From Deltaproteobacteria bacterium (lineage in GTDB: Bacteria; Desulfobacterota; DSM-4660; Desulfatiglandales; Desulfatiglandaceae): a stretch of DNA of 25,467 nt. The stretch spans positions 1 to 25,467 of the forward strand of contig DUZB01000007.1 in the NCBI GenBank assembly GCA_013349725.1, in the 5' to 3' direction. This document shows positions 1-7,431 of this stretch, one piece after another. The position numbers and the translations under genes were made by a program. Each line of letters begins with the position of its first letter. Position 1 is the first letter of the stretch. The notes under the pieces were generated by a model. It was not told the DNA's origin and made no database searches. It saw nothing but the letters and a program-made list of their open reading frames with translations.

Positions 1-2
1 GC

Positions 3-212
3 CTGATTTTCGCCATCCGTTTCTATCGCGGCTATGCCCGAAAGATAAAGGCCGCGGGCCGCCGAAATTCCCTGCGGCTTGCCGATATCCTCGCCCGCGT
101 CTGGACGGACTGTCTGGAAGAAACAATATGGGGGCTGGAGTCCCTGGAAAAGGATATACGAGAACGCCTGAACGCCCTTTCCTCCCTGTGGGGAAAAGAC
201 AAAACCACATAA
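3..212 (+). CDS. C-terminal fragment of an unidentified protein (5' truncated by window edge)
   Basis: An open frame enters from the left edge and ends at a TAA at 210-212, giving about 69 residues. The visible part begins with a hydrophobic patch (LIFAIRFY) followed by a basic stretch (RKIKAAGRR) and then an acidic/leucine-rich, probably helical tail. This could be the cytoplasmic end of a membrane protein. It lies 81 bases upstream of the histidine kinase gene. No family is recognisable from the fragment. Confidence 0.5.
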   Translation: MIFAIRFYRGYARKIKAAGRRNSLRLADILARVWTDCLEETIWGLESLEKDIRERLNALSSLWGKDKTT

Positions 213-293
213 CCCCGGCGCTGATCCATATCTACAGAATGCAGAACAGGAAAAGGCGAAAAGGTTGACGGATCTTTTTTTGGAGGAAAACAG

Positions 294-1847
294 ATGCATG
301 ACGAAACCACTCCTTTCGAGGGCCTGGTAACATTTCTGTACAGGAATTGCTGGGAATTGAAAGAAGATGCGGTGCTGAAGACCTTTTTTCAATGTCCCGG
401 GCCATCCCTGATCACAGATGGCAGCGGTAAAACCCTGTTTTTGAATGAGTCGATGGAGAATCTCCTGCGGCCCTGTTTACGGGATGGTTTGACACAGACC
501 TTGAAAGGGCGTTCGGAGTGTACCATAATGGGGGAAAATGGGTGTTTCATCCTGCACAGTATTTCAACAGATGAGGAACTCGATAACGTTTCGGTCTGCA
601 TCAGGAACCTGAAGGGCGATTCATTTCCCATGCTGGCTTCTACAACGCTTGTAAGGGACGGAAACGGGACAATCGAGGGGTGTCTCGCCACGCTGCAGCC
701 GGACAAATCAAAGAGCCTGCCGCGACAATATGATACCTACTCAGACATCGGTCCCGATGCCGTTTCCGACTGTCTCATCGAAAATTTCCCTACCCCTTTC
801 TTCACCGTTGACCAGAGCCTGATGATCACCCGCATGAACAAACCTCTCGAAGACCTTTCAGGATATGCAAGAGATGAGGTGGTAGGGAAGATGAAGTGTT
901 CTGAACTGCTGCGCACGGCGCAGTGCGACACTCCGGACTGCCTTCTCATGCAGTCCATGGAGAAATCGATGCGTATGGCGGGGGTCAGAAGAACATTCAG
1001 GAGCCGCGGCGGCGAAGAGATCCCCATCCTGGTCAATGCCTCCATCATTACCGATGCCTCGGGACATGTTCTGGGCGGTTTTGAAGCCTTTCAGGATATT
1101 TCTGAAATCGAAAACGCACGGAAAGATGCCGAAAAGGCCAGACTTCGAATGCTCCAGGCGGAAAAGCTCGGGGCCGTCGGTCGATTTGCCGCGGGTCTTG
1201 CCCATGAGATAAACAACCCCATCACCGGCATTCTTAGTTACAGCGACCTGCTCATGAAGGAAATCGGCGATGCCCCCTTGTTGAGGGAGGATCTGGGGAA
1301 CATCATCGAACAGGCTCTCCGGTGTAAGGACATTCTTGCAAGAATGTCCATCCTGAGCCAGAAACCGCTTCTTGCCTTGAGCCTGGCGAATATCCATAAA
1401 GTCATCAACATCAGCATGGAGAATTGCGCTCATCTGGCCTTGTCCGGCCATGTGACTTTAACCCGGGACGTTCAGGAAGACATCCCACGGGTGAGAGGAA
1501 ACGAGAATTTCCTGATTCAGTTGCTTGAGAATCTCATTATCAATGCCATCGATTCCCTGTCCGGGAGCGGAAAAGTTGCGGTTGCAGGCAGGTTTGATCC
1601 GGACAGCCAAAGGGTTATCATTGAAATCGAGGATACGGGATGCGGCATTCCGGATGAGTTGAGAACGCGCGTTTTTGAGCCTTTCTTCACAACCAAACCC
1701 GCCGGCAAAGGATTCGGCCTCGGACTGTCTATCGCCCACGAAATAGTCAGTCTGCACGGGGGCCACATGGAGATCGGAACATCGCCGTCGGGGGGAACGA
1801 TTTTCTCAGTCCATCTGCCCCTTGAATCCATTGAGAATGACCTATGA
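294..1847 (+). CDS. PAS-domain sensor histidine kinase (NtrB-type)
   Basis: A 517-residue kinase with no obvious membrane segment, so probably cytoplasmic. Two PAS-like regions (about 30-135 and 157-265) precede a HisKA dimerisation helix with the phospho-acceptor His304 in GLAHEINNP. The HATPase domain has the N box (ENLIINAID), G1 box (DTGCGIP), F box (FEPFFTTKP) and G2 box (GFGLGLS). The second PAS carries a C-x8-C-x4-C cluster (C202, C211, C216), a possible metal or redox centre. The ATG at 294 follows a strong GGAGGA site. The stop overlaps the downstream response regulator gene by ATGA, so the two are almost certainly a cognate pair. The signal is not known; redox or metal sensing would fit but is inferred. 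Confidence 0.93.
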   Translation: MHDETTPFEGLVTFLYRNCWELKEDAVLKTFFQCPGPSLITDGSGKTLFLNESMENLLRPCLRDGLTQTLKGRSECTIMGENGCFILHSISTDEELDNVSVCIRNLKGDSFPMLASTTLVRDGNGTIEGCLATLQPDKSKSLPRQYDTYSDIGPDAVSDCLIENFPTPFFTVDQSLMITRMNKPLEDLSGYARDEVVGKMKCSELLRTAQCDTPDCLLMQSMEKSMRMAGVRRTFRSRGGEEIPILVNASIITDASGHVLGGFEAFQDISEIENARKDAEKARLRMLQAEKLGAVGRFAAGLAHEINNPITGILSYSDLLMKEIGDAPLLREDLGNIIEQALRCKDILARMSILSQKPLLALSLANIHKVINISMENCAHLALSGHVTLTRDVQEDIPRVRGNENFLIQLLENLIINAIDSLSGSGKVAVAGRFDPDSQRVIIEIEDTGCGIPDELRTRVFEPFFTTKPAGKGFGLGLSIAHEIVSLHGGHMEIGTSPSGGTIFSVHLPLESIENDL

Positions 1848-3220
1848 CTGTGAACAGACCCTTCAAGGTATTGATCGTTGACGACGACAAAGCCATTCGC
1901 GCCAGCATGTCCCGGGTTATAAAGGCGATGGGACTTCATGTCGATACGGTTGAAGACGGAAATACGGCCCTGAAGGTTATGGCCGCCGGGCGCTTTGATA
2001 TCGTTTTTCTGGATTATATTCTGCCCGACGTGAAAGGCGCCCAGATTCTGGGTCGGATACATGAACTCCATCCGGAAACGGTTGTCATGATGATGACGGC
2101 TTATCCGGCCGTGGAAGATGCCGTTCTATCCATGAAGCTCGGCGTTGTCGACTATCTGGTGAAGCCATTCCGCTTGGAAGATGTGGAAAATTATGTATTT
2201 AAGTGCTTGGATATGTTGAAGAAAAGGGCCGAGTCCGCAGGAAAAACCCTCTCGACCTTTCCAAAAGAGGAAAGAACCCTGAAGAAGATACTTGGCGACA
2301 GCGACATTGTCCGAAAGATGAAGGAAACCATTCACAGCGTTGCCTCGACCGACAGCACCATCCTGATCAGCGGAGAGAGCGGTACGGGGAAGGAACTGGC
2401 GGCTCGCGCGATTCATGAACTCTCCCCCAGGGCCGACAAGCACTATGTTCCCCTGGATTGTTCTTCCCTTGTGGAAACCCTGCTCGAGAGCGAGCTTTTC
2501 GGTCACGTTCGCGGGGCCTTCACCGGGGCTGACGGCGAAAAAACGGGGCTTTTTGAAATTGCCGACAAGGGAACTTTCTTTTTTGACGAAGTCAGCAACC
2601 TCACCATGAAGATCCAGTGCAAGCTCCTGCGGGTTATACAGGAGCGTGAATACATGAAGGTGGGCAGCCAGAAACGGCATAAGGTGGATATCCGCATCAT
2701 TTCAGCCTCCAACATCGATCTGGAACACGCCGTGAAGCGAGGGACGTTCAGGAATGACCTTTACTACCGCATCAATGTGGTTCCCATTCACCTGCCGCCC
2801 CTTCGGGAACGGAAAGAGGACATTCCCATTCTTCTCGAACATTATCTGAAAGAATTCAATACATCCTGCAACCGGAATATCAAGGGGTTCTCCGAGGAGG
2901 CCATGGAGGCCCTTATGGACTATCCTTATCCCGGCAATATCCGTGAACTCAAGCACCTGGTTGAGCAGGTCGTGGTGCTCAACGGTTCCACTGAAATCGC
3001 CATCGGCGATCTCCCCCCCACCATAACCCGGCGCAAGGGGATGTTTCATCTTCCCACCGCGGAGAATATGTCTCTGGAAGCGCTGGAAAAAATATATATA
3101 TTGTTCATTTTAAACCGGACAAAGGGGTTGAGGGGACAGGCCGCTGATATCCTGGGCATTAACAGAAAGACTCTCTCCCAAAAAATCGCCAAATACGGCA
3201 TTAGGGTGGATGATGCGTAA
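1844..3220 (+). CDS. NtrC-family sigma54-dependent response regulator
   Basis: A 458-residue protein with the full NtrC layout. The receiver domain (about 7-120) has the acidic pocket VDDD, phospho-acceptor Asp57 in FLDYILPD and conserved Lys107 in VKPF. The AAA+ domain (about 148-375) has Walker A GESGTGKE (177-184), the sigma54-contacting loop GAFTGA (224-229) and Walker B FFFDEV. A Fis-type helix-turn-helix lies at the C-terminus (GQAADILGINRKTLSQKI). The intact GAFTGA loop means it should activate sigma54 RNA polymerase. It overlaps the kinase gene by 4 bases. The nearest candidate target is the sigma54-type promoter at 3401-3416, in front of the magnetosome genes. Confidence 0.95.
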   Translation: MTVNRPFKVLIVDDDKAIRASMSRVIKAMGLHVDTVEDGNTALKVMAAGRFDIVFLDYILPDVKGAQILGRIHELHPETVVMMMTAYPAVEDAVLSMKLGVVDYLVKPFRLEDVENYVFKCLDMLKKRAESAGKTLSTFPKEERTLKKILGDSDIVRKMKETIHSVASTDSTILISGESGTGKELAARAIHELSPRADKHYVPLDCSSLVETLLESELFGHVRGAFTGADGEKTGLFEIADKGTFFFDEVSNLTMKIQCKLLRVIQEREYMKVGSQKRHKVDIRIISASNIDLEHAVKRGTFRNDLYYRINVVPIHLPPLRERKEDIPILLEHYLKEFNTSCNRNIKGFSEEAMEALMDYPYPGNIRELKHLVEQVVVLNGSTEIAIGDLPPTITRRKGMFHLPTAENMSLEALEKIYILFILNRTKGLRGQAADILGINRKTLSQKIAKYGIRVDDA

Positions 3221-3250
3221 ATTTATCTCATCTTCCGGTAAAACCTTCCC

Positions 3251-3279
3251 ATAGGGCAAAAACAATTTAAATATAGGGC
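3251..3279 (+). promoter_or_regulatory. pair of ATAGGGC direct repeats, possible activator sites
   Basis: ATAGGGC occurs at 3251-3257 and again at 3273-3279, 22 bases apart (about two helical turns). Both lie 120-150 bases upstream of the sigma54-like promoter, a usual distance for an enhancer-binding protein site. They are not palindromic, unlike typical NtrC sites, so assignment as operators is tentative. Confidence 0.3.
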
Positions 3280-3400
3280 GCTTACCTTGCGTCTTCCATT
3301 CCCAATGAGTAAAAAAGCCCGATTCCCCAACCTTTTTTCTTTTCCCTAACTTTTTATTTACCTCGTTGATATTTCATCTTAATTTCCCCCGAATCGAAGG

Positions 3401-3416
3401 CGGCATGCATCTTGCT
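3401..3416 (+). promoter_or_regulatory. sigma54 (-24/-12) promoter
   Basis: The sequence CGGCATGCATCTTGCT matches the sigma54 consensus TGGCACG-N4-TTGCW. The essential GG (3402-3403) and GC (3414-3415) are exactly 12 bases apart, TTGCT is intact, and the only mismatches are the first base and C-to-T in GGCAC. Transcription would begin near 3427, about 50 bases before the first downstream gene. An NtrC-type activator with an intact GAFTGA loop is encoded immediately upstream, which strengthens the call. Confidence 0.7.
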
Positions 3417-3476
3417 TTTAGTCGAGCGCATTCACTTTACATCAGGATCGGCAAGCAAGAATGAAGGGTATCCTCA

Positions 3477-3926
3477 GTGACCTTGCGAAACAGCATACTC
3501 GTTATTGAAATCGGAAAGGCCTTTTCAAGCAAATTGGGACAAGGCCTTCGGGAAAAAGGATTGTCTTCCATCAGAATTGAAAAATCCGACGGTTTTGTTC
3601 CTTTGCTTGACTCGCGGGACCTGATACGCGCCCTGGTCTTTATTGATGACACCCGTGGGATTTTCGAGGAATGTTACATGAATCTGAAAATCCTAAAAGC
3701 CATGTCCCGCGACATGCCGTTGATCTTTTGCACTGCGGCGAACAGCCCTCTAAAGGAGATACGGGTAAGGGCTCTGGGATTGTTTTACTACCATACCGAG
3801 GACATGGGACTTGATTTGTTGCTGGCGGCAATCGATTGCGCGGTCAGGAAATCGGTTGTCGATAATATATTTTTGAGCCGCTCCCATCATGAAATAAGAA
3901 GTCGGCAAATCGGCTGTTCATGCTGA
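3477..3926 (+). CDS. receiver-like (degenerate CheY-fold) protein
   Basis: A 149-residue protein starting at GTG 3477, eight bases after an AAGGG motif. Its pattern follows a receiver domain: a hydrophobic first strand (SILVIEIG), a central strand ending in acidic residues (ALVFIDD), PLIFCTAAN as the strand-4/Thr region, and a C-terminal helix. The paired acidic residues after strand 1 are missing, and the conserved Lys is not evident (FYYHTEDMG), so phosphorylation is doubtful. It is the first gene after the sigma54 promoter and lies 41 bases before mamI. It may be a stand-alone pseudo-receiver modulating the upstream system. Family assignment is by pattern only. Confidence 0.6.
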   Translation: MTLRNSILVIEIGKAFSSKLGQGLREKGLSSIRIEKSDGFVPLLDSRDLIRALVFIDDTRGIFEECYMNLKILKAMSRDMPLIFCTAANSPLKEIRVRALGLFYYHTEDMGLDLLLAAIDCAVRKSVVDNIFLSRSHHEIRSRQIGCSC

Positions 3927-3967
3927 TTTCGCCAACCTTTAAAAATATGATTTAAGGAGGAATTTAA

Positions 3968-4153
3968 ATGGGTTACATTATCATTGGGTTGTTTGGGGTT
4001 GCACTGGGGATATGGGGGCTCTTTGACGAATATTATTATGTGGCGGATTTTGTCAAGGGCGGAGTTCCCCTTCTGCTCATGCTTTCAGGCATCATCGCCA
4101 CCCTGGCCGGAATTATCCCGCCACCGGAAATGGAGGAAACAGATGGAAAATAA
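3968..4153 (+). CDS. mamI: MamI, magnetosome membrane protein
   Basis: A 61-residue protein with two membrane helices (about 3-20 and 33-52) separated by a short loop containing the acidic/aromatic motif GLFDEYYYV, then KGGVPLLL. Size, the two-helix hairpin and the G-rich helices match MamI, one of the proteins needed in alphaproteobacterial magnetotactic bacteria for invagination of the magnetosome membrane. An excellent AAGGAGG ribosome site precedes the ATG. The 3' end overlaps the mamA start by 11 bases, implying translational coupling. A doubled version of the same motif is encoded at 5609-5944. Confidence 0.82.
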   Translation: MGYIIIGLFGVALGIWGLFDEYYYVADFVKGGVPLLLMLSGIIATLAGIIPPPEMEETDGK

Positions 4154-4907
4154 CAATGTCCTGGAACAGAGGGCGGATGTGGAAGAAATCAGGGAGAAAG
4201 GCAAAGCCGCGGCCAGGAAAATCAGGGAAGGCAACAACAAGCAGGCAAATTCATCAAAATCCGATGAAACATCCCAGGCTTCCACCATGTTTTATCTGCA
4301 TTCACTTCTGCTTTTCAGCGGAAGACTGCTCCACCGGATGCTCGGTTTCTACAACAGTTTATTTGACTTCAAGGCCTCCGATAAGGCCACCATCTATCGA
4401 AACCTCAGCAATCAGTACATCAACAGAGGCCTTCATGAAAAAGCCCTTCAGTACCTGAAAGAATGGTCCCGTCTCGAACCGTCCAACCCGGACGCTCACT
4501 ACCACCTTGGCGTTGCCCTGTCGTCCGGCGACGATGTGAAGGCGGCCATCCGATCCCTTGACAAGGCGCTCAAACTGAGCCCGGATCATAAAAACGCCAT
4601 ATATCGAAGGGCCGGACTCTCCTTGAAAGTCAAAGATTACAAAAAGTCGGTAGAGGATCTGGAAAAACTTGTGAGCATGGTGCCTAAAAGCCCTAAACCT
4701 TTTTATCTTCTGGCCATTGCCTGCGACCGGATGGATGAGGTGGACAAGGCCGTAGAGGCCATGAAAAGAGCCATTGCCCTCGATTCCGAGGAGATCAAAT
4801 ATTATCAACACCTTGGATTTCTCTATGAACGTCGGGAAGACCACAAAGAGGCCGCCAAATGCTTCACCAAAGTCATGGAGCTTCAACGTGAGCAGGACGA
4901 CGAATAG
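4143..4907 (+). CDS. mamA: MamA, TPR magnetosome scaffold protein
   Basis: A 254-residue protein. An N-terminal charged region (1-45) and a hydrophobic/amphipathic helix (about 48-75) are followed by about five tetratricopeptide repeats (83-115, 117-149, 151-183, 185-217, 219-251) with the usual Gly8/Ala20/Pro32 pattern (for example HLGVALSSGDDVKAAIRSLD). MamA is known to self-assemble through TPRs on the cytosolic face of the magnetosome and recruit partners. The N-terminal extension is longer than in alphaproteobacterial MamA, which is about 217 residues. The ATG at 4143 is chosen because GGAGG lies seven bases upstream; a longer in-frame opening to 3984 runs inside mamI and is unlikely. 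Confidence 0.88.
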   Translation: MENNNVLEQRADVEEIREKGKAAARKIREGNNKQANSSKSDETSQASTMFYLHSLLLFSGRLLHRMLGFYNSLFDFKASDKATIYRNLSNQYINRGLHEKALQYLKEWSRLEPSNPDAHYHLGVALSSGDDVKAAIRSLDKALKLSPDHKNAIYRRAGLSLKVKDYKKSVEDLEKLVSMVPKSPKPFYLLAIACDRMDEVDKAVEAMKRAIALDSEEIKYYQHLGFLYERREDHKEAAKCFTKVMELQREQDDE

Positions 4908-4925
4908 CGGGAAGAGGCATCCATC

Positions 4926-5579
4926 ATGAGGAGATGGAAGGCGTTGCTGGTGAGCTTCATCGGTCTGCAGTTGGCGATCGGCAGTGCCGTCTTTTCGGGG
5001 AAGAACGGCTCGGACAATATGGTTTTTGCCAAGGGGGTCGGCATCTATTATGAAACTCCGATAAAGGGGATCATACGGTCGGATTGTGGAAGATGCCATT
5101 CGGGACCCACAAGGAATCTAATGGACTACGACAGCCTCAAAGCCTATGCGGAGGGCGGCCTGCTGGAAACCATGGTTCAGGGGCCCATGAGGCGTTTTGC
5201 CGGCAACGATGCGGAAACCATCATTCAATGGATCGGCGCCGGGGCTCCGGAAAAACCCCCTGCCGGGGCACAGGTTCGTTTCTCGCAAAAGGCCCCCGGC
5301 AATCCCCTTCCGTGCCCTACCCCCGGAGCCGGGGATGCAGCGGATTCGCAGGGAGCACAGATAACCTACACGGGCGCCATAAAAGAGGTCCTTTCAAAAG
5401 ATTGCCTGAGATGTCATTCCGGACCCTTCCGGAATCTTACCACCTACAAGAACGTAAAGATGTATGTGGATAACGGGTTGTTGAAAACGCTGGTGCTGCC
5501 GGGCGGTCCCATGCACCGATTCGCGGGTCCGGACACGCGCCTGTTCATTGCCTGGATGGACCGCGGGGCGCCGCAATAG
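4926..5579 (+). CDS. periplasmic diheme c-type cytochrome with duplicated domain
   Basis: A 217-residue protein with an N-terminal signal sequence (about 1-22) and two similar cytochrome c domains. Each has a heme motif (CGRCH at 54-58, CLRCH at 160-164) followed by SGP and then GPM-x-RFAG (Met88 and Met196), where the Met is a likely distal heme ligand, and AW/QWI...GAP at the end. This is an internal duplication joined by a Pro/Ala linker (about 110-145). It lies 18 bases after mamA. Deltaproteobacterial magnetosome islands are known to carry CXXCH proteins outside the MamE/P family. Electron transfer to or from magnetosome iron is the inferred role. Confidence 0.8.
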   Translation: MRRWKALLVSFIGLQLAIGSAVFSGKNGSDNMVFAKGVGIYYETPIKGIIRSDCGRCHSGPTRNLMDYDSLKAYAEGGLLETMVQGPMRRFAGNDAETIIQWIGAGAPEKPPAGAQVRFSQKAPGNPLPCPTPGAGDAADSQGAQITYTGAIKEVLSKDCLRCHSGPFRNLTTYKNVKMYVDNGLLKTLVLPGGPMHRFAGPDTRLFIAWMDRGAPQ

Positions 5580-5608
5580 GCCGGACCCCATAAGGAGAAT
5601 CAAAGCTC

Positions 5609-5944
5609 ATGAGAAAAAATCATGTCATCGGGGGGGTAGTGGTTTTCAGCGCGGGTCTTTTCCTGTGCTACCATTACAGCCCCTACGTGGTGGAAACAAT
5701 CAAGGGCGCCATGCAGCCGATCCTTATCCTGACCGGCCTGGTGGCCCTGGCGGCGGGGATTTTAGGGAACAGCAACCTGAGAACCGCCAATTTCATTGTG
5801 GCCTCTCTGTTGCTCGTTTTAGGGCTTTATGGGCTTTACGATGAGTATTATGCCGTCATTGATTTCTTTTACGGTCTGATGCCTCCCCTGCTCGTGTTCG
5901 GCGGAATCGTGTCAATCGTTTACGGCATCAAAAAATTGAGGTAA
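5609..5944 (+). CDS. tandem-duplicated MamI-like membrane protein
   Basis: A 111-residue protein with four predicted membrane helices. The second half (about 72-108) closely matches the MamI encoded at 3968: GLYGLYDEYYAVIDF versus GIWGLFDEYYYVADF, followed by PPLLVFGGI versus PLLLMLSGI. The first half shows the same layout in weaker form (Y-VVETIKGAMQPILILTGLVA), so the protein looks like two MamI hairpins fused head to tail. AAGGAG lies 11 bases upstream of the ATG. The stop codon overlaps the first mamQ start. Its position among mamI, mamA and mamQ suggests a role in membrane shaping, but that is inferred. Confidence 0.72.
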   Translation: MRKNHVIGGVVVFSAGLFLCYHYSPYVVETIKGAMQPILILTGLVALAAGILGNSNLRTANFIVASLLLVLGLYGLYDEYYAVIDFFYGLMPPLLVFGGIVSIVYGIKKLR

Positions 5945-6705
5945 TGGGGATATCCGCTATGGGAACAACCCACATGACGACCCTGATAAAACGGGTTTAT
6001 GGAAAAAAGTACGATCTGGATACATACGGGCAGATGTCCGTCGCGACCAGGTTTTACACTTCCAGAATGCAGCCGATCTTCTCTTTTTTGCGTGAAAAGC
6101 GGGTCAAACTCCTTTTTTGGATACTCCTGGCTATCACGGCGGGGGGCAGCATCTACTATTTCAATCTGCTGGTGTCAACAGAGCAGGACGTGCTGGCGGC
6201 AAAAGGAAAGGTGGACGCCCTGCAACAGAGAAGGAACGATATCTCCATAAACCTTTCAAAGGCGGCCCTTGACTATTCAAAACATGAACGATCCGTCTTT
6301 ACGGTGGTCGTGGCGTTGCGCTCCCTCTTAGGGGAAAAGGGCATGAACAACGCCCAGATTGAAGCGCTTATAAACGATATGGACACCCCCGGAGATGGCG
6401 GGATACCGACTGAAAAGATGGCCGGAACCGATGGGCTTTCGGTCTTGGGACGATTACTCGCGGTGGCTGAACAATACCCGGACCTGAAACTTTCTTCCAA
6501 TTTCAACAATCTCATGACGGCGCTGATCGAGGTTGAAAAAGATCTTGCCGGTGAACGGATCAAATTCAATGACGCGGTGAACATCTACACAACCAATATC
6601 GCCAAGTTCCCGCTCAACGCCTATGCCTGGACGTTCGGCTTCAAAACCCGGCCCTATTTCGAGGCAACGGCGGAAGCCAGTAAATTCAAACCGATTACGT
6701 ATTGA
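5944..6705 (+). CDS. mamQ: MamQ, LemA-family magnetosome protein
   Basis: A protein of up to 253 residues. A short basic N-terminus is followed by one membrane helix (about 55-73) and a long helical LemA-type domain (about 75-230) with VDALQQRRNDI and the later A-E-QYPDLK-S-NF region typical of LemA (LAVAEQYPDLKLSSNFNNL). MamQ is one of the alphaproteobacterial proteins essential for forming the magnetosome membrane. The first ATG (5944) overlaps the previous stop as TAATG; ATGs at 5959 and 5974 are alternatives, the former with a GGGGAT motif upstream. Confidence 0.87.
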   Translation: MGISAMGTTHMTTLIKRVYGKKYDLDTYGQMSVATRFYTSRMQPIFSFLREKRVKLLFWILLAITAGGSIYYFNLLVSTEQDVLAAKGKVDALQQRRNDISINLSKAALDYSKHERSVFTVVVALRSLLGEKGMNNAQIEALINDMDTPGDGGIPTEKMAGTDGLSVLGRLLAVAEQYPDLKLSSNFNNLMTALIEVEKDLAGERIKFNDAVNIYTTNIAKFPLNAYAWTFGFKTRPYFEATAEASKFKPITY

Positions 6706-6756
6706 CCCGTTTTTCCGGTTTTGCACATTTCGATTTCAGGTTTTCAAAGTAAGGAC

Positions 6757-7251
6757 ATGAATCAAAGCACTTACCATCTGAAATTATTCGGGCGCCTTCC
6801 CATCAGGAAACGGGCCCCCATGCTCGTATGCCTTGCTGTGCTTGCAGCCATATACGCCTGCGTGTCGGATTACAACCTGGCCACGGGGACCGGAAATTTG
6901 AGCATGGTGCTCTTTTTAGCCGCCAACGTCTATTTTCCAGCCAAAAGGATCCGGCTGCATTACAACCTGAAAAAAGTTCAAACCGATTTCGACCGCCTGC
7001 TTGTTTTTCATATCTGGGCCAATACATGCGCCTTTGTGGTGGCCTGTATCCATTGCTATGTTTCCCTGTGGTCCAACAACTGGCTGATACTGGCCCTGGT
7101 TATCATGGGTTGGTTGACGGTGGGCGGATTCCTGATGTGGATAAAGTTTCAACCCGGAAAAGTAAAAAAAGGGATGTACATTTTGCATACCCAGCAGGTC
7201 CTGTTTTTTGTGATGGTTTTTGCCATGTTGAAGGGCCACTATGTTTTTTAA
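6757..7251 (+). CDS. four-to-five-helix membrane protein with paired histidines, b-type cytochrome-like
   Basis: A 164-residue integral membrane protein. ATG 6757 is chosen because TAAGGA lies five bases upstream; a TTG at 6721 is less likely. Helices are predicted near 22-37, 48-62, 84-105, 108-128 and 145-160. Paired histidines in the third helix (His85, His99) and near the last helix (His144, His161) resemble the bis-histidine heme b pattern of ferric-reductase-like/YedZ or cytochrome b561-type membrane domains. No flavin domain is present. In alphaproteobacteria MamZ and MamX supply a related ferric reductase-like function. Electron transfer across the magnetosome or inner membrane is inferred; the family is not certain. 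Confidence 0.65.
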   Translation: MNQSTYHLKLFGRLPIRKRAPMLVCLAVLAAIYACVSDYNLATGTGNLSMVLFLAANVYFPAKRIRLHYNLKKVQTDFDRLLVFHIWANTCAFVVACIHCYVSLWSNNWLILALVIMGWLTVGGFLMWIKFQPGKVKKGMYILHTQQVLFFVMVFAMLKGHYVF

Positions 7252-7293
7252 GCTAACGGCTAACAGCTAACAGCTTTTCTACCAGGAGCACAG

Positions 7294-7431
7294 ATGTCCA
7301 TATATATACTGAAAATAGTAGGGCTCACCATCGTAGTGGGCGTAATGGCCTTTGCGGGGGTGCTTTACCGGAACGTCTCGAAACTGGAAAAAGAGATCAA
7401 AGCCGAAAACAGGGGCTCAAAAGAAAAATGA
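7294..7431 (+). CDS. 45-residue single-pass membrane peptide
   Basis: A short ORF encoding an N-terminal hydrophobic helix (ILKIVGLTIVVGVMAFAGVL) followed by a charged tail (SKLEKEIKAENRGSKEK). CAGGAG lies six bases upstream and its TGA overlaps the mamB ATG as ATGA, a clear sign of translation. It sits between mamQ and mamB, where alphaproteobacterial islands carry the small mamR gene, but there is too little sequence to call it MamR. It may be an accessory subunit of MamB (inference). Confidence 0.68.
   Translation: MSIYILKIVGLTIVVGVMAFAGVLYRNVSKLEKEIKAENRGSKEK

Noticed and set aside
3461..3508. 15-codon ORF overlapping the start of the receiver-like gene
   Set aside because: Too short, no convincing ribosome site and no feature to support translation.
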